DNA from: Terebella lapidaria
Taxonomy: Eukaryota; Annelida; Polychaeta; Terebellida; Terebellidae
DNA length: 64,000 nt
Assembly: GCA_949152475.1 (NCBI GenBank)
Contig: OX424559.1
Location: 30,423,119-30,487,118, forward strand
Direction of reading: 5' to 3'
In this document: piece by piece, positions 1-10,200 of the stretch
Layout of the letters: the number at the start of each line of letters is the position of its first letter
How positions within the stretch are numbered: position 1 is the first letter of the stretch
The notes under the pieces: generated by a model
What the model saw: only the letters and a program-made list of their open reading frames with translations
The model's database searches: none
Told to the model about the DNA's origin: nothing
Translations under genes and position numbers: made by a program

Positions 1-486
1 ATAGTTAGCATATATCATTTCCTATATGTTCACAATTGATTCCTAAGTTGTAAAGTCAATAATAAACGAAGGTCAAGTTGAAGGGCTTCAGAATATTAGC
101 ATATATCATTTCATATATGTCCATGATTGATTCCTATGTCATTTTGTGCTCTGGCCTTGAAAATAAGGTAAAGGTCAAGTTCAAAACCATGAGAATATTC
201 GGCATTCATCATTTCCTATTATGTCTACAATTGACTCCCAAGCTATAAGGTTGATAATAAGCGAGATACTCACTAAATAAAAAAATAAAAGTAGAAAAAT
301 TCACCTTGATTGAAAGCTGGGTTTTTGCGATTCTTCATGCTTGACCTTTACTATGACTGTAACTCTAATTCATGTTCTCAAGTCCTACAAGTTCACACAT
401 GCTCAATGTGATAAGGCACACCTACTAACGTATATGGAACCTGGCTCCCCAGTGGGGGTGAATATTTCACACACAAAATTATCACA

Positions 487-2655
487 TAGTAGTAGTAGTA
501 ATTTTATTCTGACACACAATAATCATACAAAAATGAACATTTACGATATAGAGTACATTTTGAGCGCTATTTACAATATTCGATTCTGTTATTTAGTCAG
601 CTTATGAAATTTCAACATACGATTAATGGTGAGTCATGGTAAATGCTGAAGCTTTCGCTGTGCACTCCACTCATTAGAGTGAAGTGTAGCAAACACCAAA
701 AATTCCAAGTTATTATGAACATGATTTCCATATAATTTCATAACTAAATTATTATGATAATATAATTTCCCTATACATATCATCCCTATCCCCATACCGT
801 TCCCTTCCCTTAACCCATACTGCTATTTTCATTTAATAATATTCTCAAAATGGCGTATGTACGTCTGGCACCAAAACAAGAACGAGGAATACTAGTACAT
901 TCAATTACTATATAGTGTGAATAAATATTGTTTCAATTTTCTTTTAAAAACTTGTTTTGAGCGACTTTCTTTAATATCGGTTGGTAACTGTTGCCATGAA
1001 TCAGGACCCCTCACAAAAAAACTTTTACCGTATACATTGGTTTTGAAAGCAAGATGATGGGGATTATTTGATTGCCTTGTGTTATATGCATGAATTTCAC
1101 TATTGCGGTCGTACATCGACTGGAGAGGGGGTGGAAGCAATTCCCTACTATATGCATACATAAACTGTAACAAATGATATGTAAATAGATCATATATCCT
1201 CAAAATTTTACTCTGCAGAAACAAAGCTAGTGTATGATCATTGTATCTAGCTTTATGAATGGCCCGGAGTGATTTTTTCTGTAATATATTGAGTTGATCG
1301 AAGTATCGTTTAGCAGCGGTACCCCATAATAATATCCCATACGTAAGATGAGGGTGGACCATGCAGTAATATATTGTGGTGAGTAAATTAATTGAAAACG
1401 ATCGCTTTAATGAATTCAATATATATAGCCCCGTCGTTATCTTTTTCCTGCACATGCTGATTTGAGGGCCCCATTCAAGATGTTTATTGACAATTATACC
1501 CAAAAATTTAGTTTCATTCACCGTGGAAATTACATCATTATTTAGGACTAAATGAAAGTTATATTGGCCGATATCGTGCCCTTTTCTGGAAAATAAAATG
1601 CTGTAAGTTTTACTCGTGTTTAATGATAGCTTGTTAGCTCTAAACCAGTCATTTAATGTTTGCAATTCGGTATTCATAGATAAGTACAATTGTTGAATAT
1701 CCTTCGCGTGGCTAAATATTGTGGTGTCATCTGCAAATAGTATAGACTGTGAACTGTTTAAGTTTTGGGGCAGGTCATTAGAGTATAGTATAAATAATAA
1801 AGGCCCAAGTACTGAGCCTTGTGGGACCCCGCATTTCATTATGTGTGTGTTTGATTTATGATTATTTATTTGAACATACTGAAGCCTATCTTCTAAATAA
1901 CTCTTGAACCACTCCAAGGCCACACCCCGTATACCATAATGTGCTAATTTCGCTAACAATATTTTGTGGTCAATAGTGTCAAAGGCCTTGGAGAGGTCCA
2001 AAAATACTGATAATACATATTCGTTGTTTTCAAATGCTTTCAATATATTGTAATTTAATTCTGTTACTGCATTAATAGTGCTGTGGTTGGGACGAAACCC
2101 ATACTGACTATTATATAATATTTTACTACTAGACAAAAAATTGTACAACCTTTTATGCATTACTTTTTCAAGTAGTTTAGAAATACATGGTAGTAATGAA
2201 ACTGGTCGATAATTTGAGAACAACTTTTTATCTTTGGATTTGTATAAAGGTATAATTTTAGCTAATTTCATTTTGGATGAAACTTTACCAGTTTCTATGG
2301 ACTTATTGATAATAACTGTTAATGGTTTGATTATGGAGTTTTTGATTTGTTTTAACAAAATTGAGGTTATACCGTCAAACCCAGAGCTTCGTTTATTTTT
2401 TAGTACAGTTATTAAATCTGATATTTCTTCTTCTGTTACGGGATATAAGTAAATTGATTTATTGTTTGGATTATTCGACATATATTCAGTGAACGAGTTT
2501 TTATTTTTTGGTATTTGGTCAGCCAATAATTTTCCTACATCAGTAAAATATTTACAAAAATCGTTAGAAATTGTTTCGGCGTCAGATACATCACGTCCGT
2601 CAATATTGAATACATTAGATATTCCGTTACCAGTTTGTTTACATGATACAAATGA
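487..2655 (-). mobile_element. 5'-truncated non-LTR retrotransposon (CR1/Jockey-like) inserted in family A repeat
   Basis: Repeat sequence resembling the 322-bp monomer is present on both sides (up to about 480, and from about 2,655), so the retrotransposon interrupts one monomer. On the minus strand it holds a long reverse transcriptase ORF and a ~410-bp 3' UTR. An AATAAA signal (502-508 on the plus strand) is followed directly by a (CTA)4 tail at 487-498. A short microsatellite tail instead of poly(A) is typical of CR1/L2-type elements. The endonuclease and ORF1 are missing, as expected for 5' truncation during target-primed reverse transcription. Exact junctions are uncertain by about 10 bp. 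Confidence 0.82.
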
Positions 2656-2727
2656 TTTCAAGACCCCCCCCCCCATTTTCGACCTCTGGCTATGATCGAG
2701 AGTTATTCTCGTACAACCATCAGACAT
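901..2727 (-). CDS. Reverse transcriptase of a 5'-truncated non-LTR retrotransposon
   Basis: The frame is open for 608 codons. The first ~25 codons come from the surrounding repeat read in frame, so true element sequence starts near 2,655. RT landmarks in order are NYRPVSLLPCISKLLEKV, then LDLSKAFDTIDH (about 1,978), GVPQGSVLGPLLF (about 1,825) and the catalytic FADDTTIF (1,726-1,737), followed by a thumb and C-terminal region ending at the TGA at 901-903. All catalytic aspartates are present and there is no frameshift, so the copy is fairly young. The APE endonuclease that normally precedes RT is absent, so the copy cannot move by itself. It belongs to the Jockey/CR1/Rex-like group; the exact clade is not resolved. 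Confidence 0.9.
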   Translation of the reverse strand: MSDGCTRITLDHSQRSKMGGGVLKSFVSCKQTGNGISNVFNIDGRDVSDAETISNDFCKYFTDVGKLLADQIPKNKNSFTEYMSNNPNNKSIYLYPVTEEEISDLITVLKNKRSSGFDGITSILLKQIKNSIIKPLTVIINKSIETGKVSSKMKLAKIIPLYKSKDKKLFSNYRPVSLLPCISKLLEKVMHKRLYNFLSSSKILYNSQYGFRPNHSTINAVTELNYNILKAFENNEYVLSVFLDLSKAFDTIDHKILLAKLAHYGIRGVALEWFKSYLEDRLQYVQINNHKSNTHIMKCGVPQGSVLGPLLFILYSNDLPQNLNSSQSILFADDTTIFSHAKDIQQLYLSMNTELQTLNDWFRANKLSLNTSKTYSILFSRKGHDIGQYNFHLVLNNDVISTVNETKFLGIIVNKHLEWGPQISMCRKKITTGLYILNSLKRSFSINLLTTIYYCMVHPHLTYGILLWGTAAKRYFDQLNILQKKSLRAIHKARYNDHTLALFLQSKILRIYDLFTYHLLQFMYAYSRELLPPPLQSMYDRNSEIHAYNTRQSNNPHHLAFKTNVYGKSFFVRGPDSWQQLPTDIKESRSKQVFKRKLKQYLFTLYSN

Positions 2728-4480
2728 ACATCAGCTGATGTCGAATTCAACAAATAAAAAAAAATATTACAAAAATTATTCTTGATTTCAAACAGAGTTA
2801 TTGCGATTTTTCGATTTTGACCTTTACTATGACCTTAAAACTTAAGACACAGCTCCTTCCTAAAAATCAGCAGGATATATTGGAATTTGATGCCATAGTA
2901 TGGTTTTGAATATTGCGTGACAAGAAAAAAAAAACTAAATCCGTGATCCCCAAAATTTCGACCTGGACCAAAAATCGAGAGTTTTGGTCGTACGACCATC
3001 TGAGATGAATCATATGACGTGGAATTGACCATAGAAAAATACAAAAATATGTCAAAAAAATAATATTGATTACGAAAAGAGTACTTGTGATTTTCGGATT
3101 TTGACCTTTAATATGACTTTAACTCTCATACTTGATCTGGAGTCCAACATCTTTACACATGTGTTCAATGTGATAAGGCACACCTTCTTAGTAAAAATCA
3201 GCAACGTATATTGGAACCTGACTCCCCAATACGGATTTGAATATTGCATAGAAAACGAATGATCTGAAAACCCCCAAATTTTCGACATTGGGCGATAATC
3301 AGGAGTTTTGGTCGTACAACCATCGGACATACGTCAGCTAATGTTGAATTTACCAAATAAAAATTTTAAAATGCTTAGAAAAATTCATTCTAATTAGAAG
3401 CGAATTTATTGTGAATTTTCTATTTTGACCTTTACTATGACCTTAACTCTAATTCTTGACTTTGAGTCCTGCAACTTCATAATCTTGTTCTACGTGATAA
3501 AGTACAACTCCTGAGTAACTATCAGCAATATCTATTAGAATCTGGCTCTATAATATGGTTTTGAATATTACGAGACAGGAAAAACCTAAATTCGTGACCC
3601 CCAAATTTTCGACCTTGACCGAAAATCGGGGGATTTCGTCATACGACCATCGGGCATGCACCACAGGACGCGGAATCGACCATAGAAAAATACAAAAATA
3701 TGTAGAAAAAATAATAATGATTAGGAAAGGAGTATTTGTGATTTTTCGATTTTTACCTTTACTATGACTTTAACTGTAATTCTTTATCTTGAGTCCTACA
3801 CCTTTACACATATGTTCAATGTGATAAGACACACCTACTGATTAAAAATCAGCAACTTATATTGCATTCTGACTCCACAATAACGGTTTGAATATTGCAC
3901 AAAATACAAATGATCTCAAAACCCCCAAATGTTCGACCTTGGGCGATAATCAGGAGTTTTGGTCGTACAACGATCGGGCATACGTCAGCTGATGTCGAAT
4001 TGACCAAATAAAAATACAATTAGAAAAATTAATTTTGATCAGAAGCGAAGTTATTGCAATTTTTCGATTTTGACCTTTACTATGACCTTAACTCTAATCC
4101 TTGACCCTGAGCTCTGAAACTTCAGGATCTTGTTCTGCGTGATAAGGCACAACCTCTGAGTAAAAATCAGCAACATATATTGGAACCTGGCTCTATAATA
4201 TGGTTTTGAGTATTGTGAGACAGGAAAAACCTAAATTCTTGACCCCCAAATTTTCGACCTGGACCGAAAATCGGGAGTTTTGGTCGTACGACCATCGGGC
4301 ATGCATCATATGATGCAGAATTGACCATAGAAAAATATAAAAATAATAAGAAAAAATAATCTTAATTACAAGCGAAGTTATCGCAATTTTTCGATTTTGA
4401 CCTTTTGCTTGACCTTGACCTCAGTTTTTGACCTTGACCTCCGAAAAGTTTACCACTTGGTCCGAAATTGATTGTCCACC
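2656..4480. repeat. ~322-bp tandem repeat core of family A
   Basis: The landmark GACCTTTACTATGACCTTAA recurs near 2,820, 3,105, 3,427, 3,749, 4,073 and (diverged) 4,391, a spacing of about 285-324 bp. Each monomer also carries TTTTGGTCGTACGACCATCG and a CATATGATG-type palindrome. Adjacent monomers alternate between two subtypes (TCGACCTGGACCGAAAATC versus TCGACCTTGGGCGATAATC), so a ~645-bp higher-order unit is likely. Short open frames here are non-coding by-products. Confidence 0.85.
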
Positions 4481-4597
4481 TCCTGGTGAAGTTTCATGAC
4501 GATACGACCAAAATTGTGACCTGTAGAGTGCACACATACAAACAAACAAACAAACAAACAGACAAACAGACAAACAGACAAACTCAACTGACCAACA

Positions 4598-4626
4598 TAC
4601 TTGACGAAATTTAATTTCGTCAAGTA
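4598..4626. other. 3'-terminal hairpin of family A copy 1
   Basis: This is a perfect 14-bp inverted repeat: TACTTGACGAAATT, one T, then AATTTCGTCAAGTA. It follows the microsatellite and the motif AACTGACCAACA. The next family A copy starts at the following base. A terminal stem-loop is the presumed rolling-circle termination signal in Helitron-type elements. Confidence 0.85.
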
Positions 4627-7130
4627 AAAATCGGCCATAGGCCAACACTTGACGAAATATCTACACATTTGTTTATTTACATTTAAAACATTTACTCATA
4701 ATTTACACATTGAAAATATTTACTGAACAACTAGCATTAGAAATTGACACATTTAAGACACCTCCTGAGCATCACCCAGCAGTAGAATTCACAATTTTAG
4801 AAATTAGACAAGAGTTGCTTCATTTACACAGTGACCTTGGCCTTAATACTTGTCCCTGAATTCTGAATTTTCAAAAATTTGTTAGAATTAATAATGCACA
4901 ACTCCTGAGCAGACATACATATTGAAATTTTATGACGTCTCCTGAGCAAGACCCAGCCATTTGAGACTGACTCATTTAAAACATCCAATCGATGTGTGTA
5001 TCAACATAGTATATACTACTAACAGCACAAAATTTTGATGATGTCAATATAAAAAAAATCATAAAATACAGTATTGCTATTAATGTTCGTTACTACAACT
5101 TGGTAACTTTCATATCATGATGCTGCATCTTTGGAGAACCATCTAATGAATTCAAGCAGATCGTGATGGCCGTTTTTGTATGCCATACTGGTATTATATG
5201 ACAGAGGCGACGACAATTTTCGCACGACATAATGCCCATATTCCTACCAAATGATCATTCAACAGTGTATATTATTAATATATCATAACACATTGCAAAA
5301 AGTTCTTGGATAACCGCTATAATAGATTATAATGGTACTGGATATTCTAAAAAAAAACAAAGAGCAAAAAAAATATTTACCAGCAGGTAGATTCTAACCC
5401 ACAGAGTCAACAGCCTACGTGTTAGAGAGCGAGCACTGTAACCACTCGGCCACCGAGCCATCATACAACTTGTTGCCGTATTCCCTTCCCCATTGTGAAC
5501 AACTTTTACTGTACATGTATGACCGCATGCATGTCGGCATGACTGCACGAAGAAATCGATCCCAAAATAACTGTAACTTTATAACCCAAACTAATATTGA
5601 TAACCAACTTTCACAGTCAACTCAATTGGAGAATTAGAGCAAGAAAAGTCCACATTTCATATTTGTGTATTCAAATCTGCATAAAACATTTCATATTTCC
5701 TATAAATTGGCAACTTATGTTAGGTCATTTTGCGGCCACTACTCTAGGGCTACAACTATGCAACTTGCACATGACCCCCAGATTTTCGGCATCGGGCGAT
5801 AATCGGGAGTTTTGGTCGTACGACCATCGCACATACACCATTTGACGCCGAATTGACCATACAAAAATACAAAAATACTGACAAAAATTAATGTTGATCG
5901 AAAGTGGAGTTATTGCGATTTTTCGATTTTGACCTTTTACATGACCTTGACCTTAATTTTCGACCTTGCGTTAAGAAACTCCACAGATTTGTTCAATTTG
6001 ATAAGGCACAACTCTTGAGTAAAAATCATTAACACATATCAGAACCTGGCCTCGCAATATGGGGTTGAAGTTGCGAGACATGAAACCATAAAATCAAGAC
6101 CCTCGAATTTTTGACCCGGACCGAAAATCGGGAATTTTGGTCGTACGACCATCGGGCATGCACCACAGGACGTGGAATTGACCATAAAAAAATATAAAAA
6201 TACTCACAAAAATTAACATTGAATAGAAACGGAGTTATTGCGATTTTTCGATTTTGACCTTTACTATGACTTTAACTGTAATTCTTGATCTTGAGTCCTA
6301 CACCTTTACACATATGTTCAGTGTGAAAAGACACACCTACTGATTAAAAATCAGCAACTTATATTGGATTTTGACTCCACAATAACGGTTTGAATATTGT
6401 ACAAAATTCAAATGATCTCAAAACCCCCAAATGTTCGACCTTGGGCGATAATCGGGAGTTTTGGTCGTACAACCATCGGACATACGTCAGCTGATGTCGA
6501 ATTGACCAAATAAAAATACAAAAATGTTTAGAAAAATTAATTTTGATCAGAAGCGAAGTTATTGCGAATTTTCGATTTTGACCTTTACTATGACCTTAAC
6601 GCTAATTCTTGACCTTGAGTCCTATAACTTCACAATCGTGTTTTGTGTGATAAGGCACAACTTCTGAGTAAAAATCAGGAACATCTATCGGGAACTTGCT
6701 CTATTATATGGTTTTGAATATTGTGAGGCAGGAAAAACCTAAATTCGTGACCCCCAAATTTTCGACCTGGACCGGAAATCGGGAGTTTTGGTCATACGAC
6801 CATCGGGCATGCATCATATGATGCGGAATTGACCATAGAAAAATATAAAAATACCTAGAAAAAATAACATCGATTAGAAACTGAGTTATTGCGATTTTTC
6901 GATTTTGACCTTTTCCTTGACCTTGACCTCAGTTTTTGACCTTGACCTCCCAAAAGTTAAGCACTTGGTCGAGTATTAATTGCACATCTTCTGACAAATT
7001 TTCGGGACTTTATGATCAAAATTGTGACCTGTAGAGCGCTAACAAACAAACAAATAAACAGACAGACAGACAGACAGACAGACAAACGCAACTGACCAAC
7101 ATACTTGACGAAATTTAATTTCGTCAAGTA
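4627..7130. mobile_element. HINE-like family A, copy 2 (complete)
   Basis: The 5' end carries GGCCATAGGCC followed by ACACTTGACGAAAT, which is the inverse of the 3' hairpin arm (7,102-7,130), i.e. a subterminal inverted repeat. From 5' to 3' there is a ~1.1-kb unique AT-rich part, a tRNA-like block (5,381-5,460), about four 322-bp monomers (from 5,760), a CAAA/CAGA microsatellite (7,041-7,085) and the hairpin. A second complete copy at 35,333-37,837 is closely similar throughout, which fixes both ends. No protein-coding gene is present, so the element is non-autonomous. Confidence 0.75.
5381..5460 (-). repeat. tRNA-like block in family A
   Basis: On the minus strand GGTGGCCGAGTGGTTACAG resembles a tRNA D-arm and A box, and GGGTTAGAATCTACC resembles a weak B box. 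A run of eight T (a possible Pol III stop) follows in AAATATTTTTTTTGC. The acceptor stem does not pair, so this is a SINE-like or pseudo-tRNA remnant and not a functional tRNA. Confidence 0.55.
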
Positions 7131-7243
7131 ACAAACGGAACTGACCAACATAGTTGACGAATTTTAATTCGTCAACTAATCAAACCAACCGACCAACATA
7201 CTTGCCGAAATCTTTAGATTCCGGCAAGTAACAAACAAACTAA
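7131..7243. other. Stacked 3' ends of other hairpin families
   Basis: Two further terminal hairpins follow the family A hairpin. One at 7,151-7,178 has arms TAGTTGACGAAT/ATTCGTCAACTA. One at 7,199-7,230 has arms TACTTGCCG/CGGCAAGTA. Each is preceded by (A/C)TGACCAACATA or CCGACCAACATA. Only about 45 bp of each element remains, as expected if younger elements inserted just upstream of the hairpin of older ones. Confidence 0.7.
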
Positions 7244-10200
7244 TGAAGCAATCGCTCAAAGAGCTAGGACTTGGCAAAATAAAGTAATGAACTTGAAGAG
7301 AAGTCTATAAACCAGCTAAAAAACGTTCTGAGAGAGAATTGAATAGTTCTTTTCTTCATAAATTATCTATTTGCTAAATTGTGCAGTTATGCTATAAAAG
7401 ACATGATCCTGTAAGTTAGAGAGAAAATACAAGTTTTGAGAGGGAGTTGAACCCGGGGTCTGTGGATTCAGAGTCCTGAGCTCTATGTACAGCACCAACG
7501 TGGCTGACAGCATCAAGTTGCGTTGTATTGTAACAGTTCCTCTATGGCAAATTATTGCTAAAAACCGGGAAGGGGAACCGGGAAGGGGGCCCGGTTCGTC
7601 ACCCCCAGCAGTCCTAATATAAGTTTTAGGCTTTGTTATATCACTTGTACATCACTGAGTTAGAAAACCACTGAAATGTTGTTTGAGATCTGCATCTGGA
7701 TACATATATGATATACTGTATTGCTATGCAACCGAGCGTGTGTATTTAGGACGGGACATGTCCACAGGGGGTAATCGTTTCTACAGCTTATTGGCGTGTG
7801 AACGGATTGAGAATCAGATTCACCCCACTGCTCTTTCTACTTTGATATCTCGGCGAGTTTTCAATCTATTCCAAATGTAAAAGGTGCATTATAAACTAGA
7901 AATAACACTGCAACTGACTGTATAAAAAGTAAGTTAGAGATAAAAGCGATTAGAGTTTTGAGGGAGGGTTGAACACGGGTCTTTGGATTCAAAGTCTTAC
8001 GCTCTATCCACTGCACCAACGTTGCCGACAGTGTGAAGAAGTGTATTCCATGTAACAGTTACTTCATGGTTTTCCAGCCTCCATAGTTATAGTTATGTAA
8101 CGGTTTTTCAGTCGCCAAAACAACAGTTTTTAAGCTATGACCTTCAAAATCAATAGGCTTATGCAGGAGTCTTATGCGCATCTTCTTTGAAAATTTCATG
8201 TCATTCCGACAAGGATTGCGCCCGCTATCATGCGAACAGACGGACAGAACACATATTTGATCGCTGAGCAACATACAACTGAAGCAATCGCTCAAAGAGC
8301 TAGGACTTGGCAAAATAAAGTCAAAGAACTTAAACAGATGTCTATAAACCAGCTAAAAACGTTCTGAGAGAGACTTGAATAGTTCTTTTTTTAAAAATTA
8401 TCTAGTTGCTGTTAAGTAAGTTGTACATGTATTAAATTGTACAGTTATGCTATAAAAGACATGATCTTGTAATTTAGAGAGAAAAAACAAGTTTTGAGAG
8501 AGAGTTGAACCCGGGGTCTGTGGATTCAGAGTCCTGAGCTCTACGCACAGCACCAACGTGGCTGACAGCATGAAGTGGTGTATGTATGGTAACAGGTCCT
8601 TCAAGGCAAATTACTGCTAAAAACCGGGAAGGGGAACCGGGAAGGGGGGCCGGTTCGTCACCCCCAGCAGTCCTAATATAGGGAGCCTGTGGCTTGACAC
8701 AGACTGTATTTAGACTAGAGTTTTAGGTTTTGTTATATCACTTGTACATCACTGAGTTAGAAAACCACTGAAATGTTGTTTGAGATCTGCATTTGGATAC
8801 ATATATGATATACTGTATTACTATGCAACCGAGCGTGTGTATTTAGGAAGGGACATGTCCACAGGGGGTAATCGTTTCTACAGCTTATTGGCGTGTGAAC
8901 GGATTGAGAATCAGATTCACCCCACTGCTCTTTCTACTTTGATATCTCGGCGAGTTTTCAATTTATTCCAAATGTAAAAGGTGCATTATAAACTAGAAAT
9001 AACACTGCAACTGACTGCATAAAAACAAAGTTAGAGATAAAAGAGATTAGAGTTTTGAGGGAGGGTTGAACACGGGTCTTTGGATTCAAAGTCTTACGCT
9101 CTATCCACTGCACCAACGTTGCCGACAGTGCGAAGAAGTGTATTCCATGTAACAGCTACTTTACGGTTTTCCAGCCTCCATAGTTATAGTTATGTAACGG
9201 TTTTTCAGTCGCCAAGACAACAGTTTTTAAGCTATGACCTTCAAAATCAATAGGCTTGTGCAGGAGTCTTATGCGCATCTTCTTTGAAAATTTCATGTCA
9301 TTCCGACAAGGATTGCGCCCGCTATCGTGCGAACAGACGGACAGAACACATATTTGATCGCTGAGCAACATACAACTGAAGCAATCGCTCAGAGAGCTAG
9401 GACTTGGCAAAATAAAGTAATGAACTTGAAAAAAAGTCTATAAAAAAAACAGCTGAAAAACGTTTTGAGAGAGGCTTGAATAGTTCTTTTTTTTAAATTA
9501 TCTAGCTGCTGTTAAATAAGTTGTACATGTATTAAATTGTGCAGTTATGCTATAAAAGACATGATCCTGTAAGTTAGAGAGAAAAAAACAAGTTTTGAGA
9601 GAGAGTTGAACCCAGGTCAGTGGATTCAAAGTCCTGAGCTCTATGCACAGCACCAACGTGACCGACAGCGTGAAGTGGTGTATTTATTGTATGTACTGCT
9701 AAAAACCGGGAATGGGGCCGGTTCCTTTGCCGGTTCGTCACCCCCAGCAGTCATAATATCAGGGAGCCTGTCACTTGACACAGACTGTATTTAGACTAAA
9801 GTTTTAGGCTTTGTTATATCACTTGTACATCACTGAGTTAGAAAACCACTGAAATGTTGTTTGAGATCTGCATCTGGATACATATATGATATACTGTATT
9901 GCTATGCAACCGAGCGTGTGTATTTAGGACGGGACATGTCCACAGGGTGTAATCGTTTCTACAGCTTATTGGCGTGTGAACGGATTGAGAATCAGATTCA
10001 CCCCACTGCTCTTTCTACTTTGATATCTCGGCGAGTTTTCAATCTATTCCAAATGTAAAAGGTGCATTATAAACTAGAAATATCACTGCAACTGACTGTA
10101 TAAAAAGTAAGTTAGAGATAAAAGAGATTAGAGTTTTGAGGGAGGATTGAACACGGGTCTTTGGATTCAAAGTCTTACGCTCTATCCACAGCACCAACGT

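Larger units (their letters stand above)
1..4626. mobile_element. HINE-like (Helentron-derived) family A, copy 1, left end outside window
   Basis: The stretch ends in a (CAAA)/(CAGA) microsatellite (about 4,540-4,582) and a perfect hairpin at 4,598-4,626. Its body is a tandem repeat of about 322 bp. The first ~290 bp hold three degenerate ~95-bp repeats, each beginning near TTAGCATATATCATTTC (about 5, 95 and 190). It is interrupted by a non-LTR retrotransposon at 487-2,655. Central tandem repeats, a microsatellite and a 3' stem-loop are the known layout of non-autonomous Helentron-type elements. The family assignment is inference because no Rep/helicase is present. No gene is seen here apart from the inserted retrotransposon. 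Confidence 0.6.
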
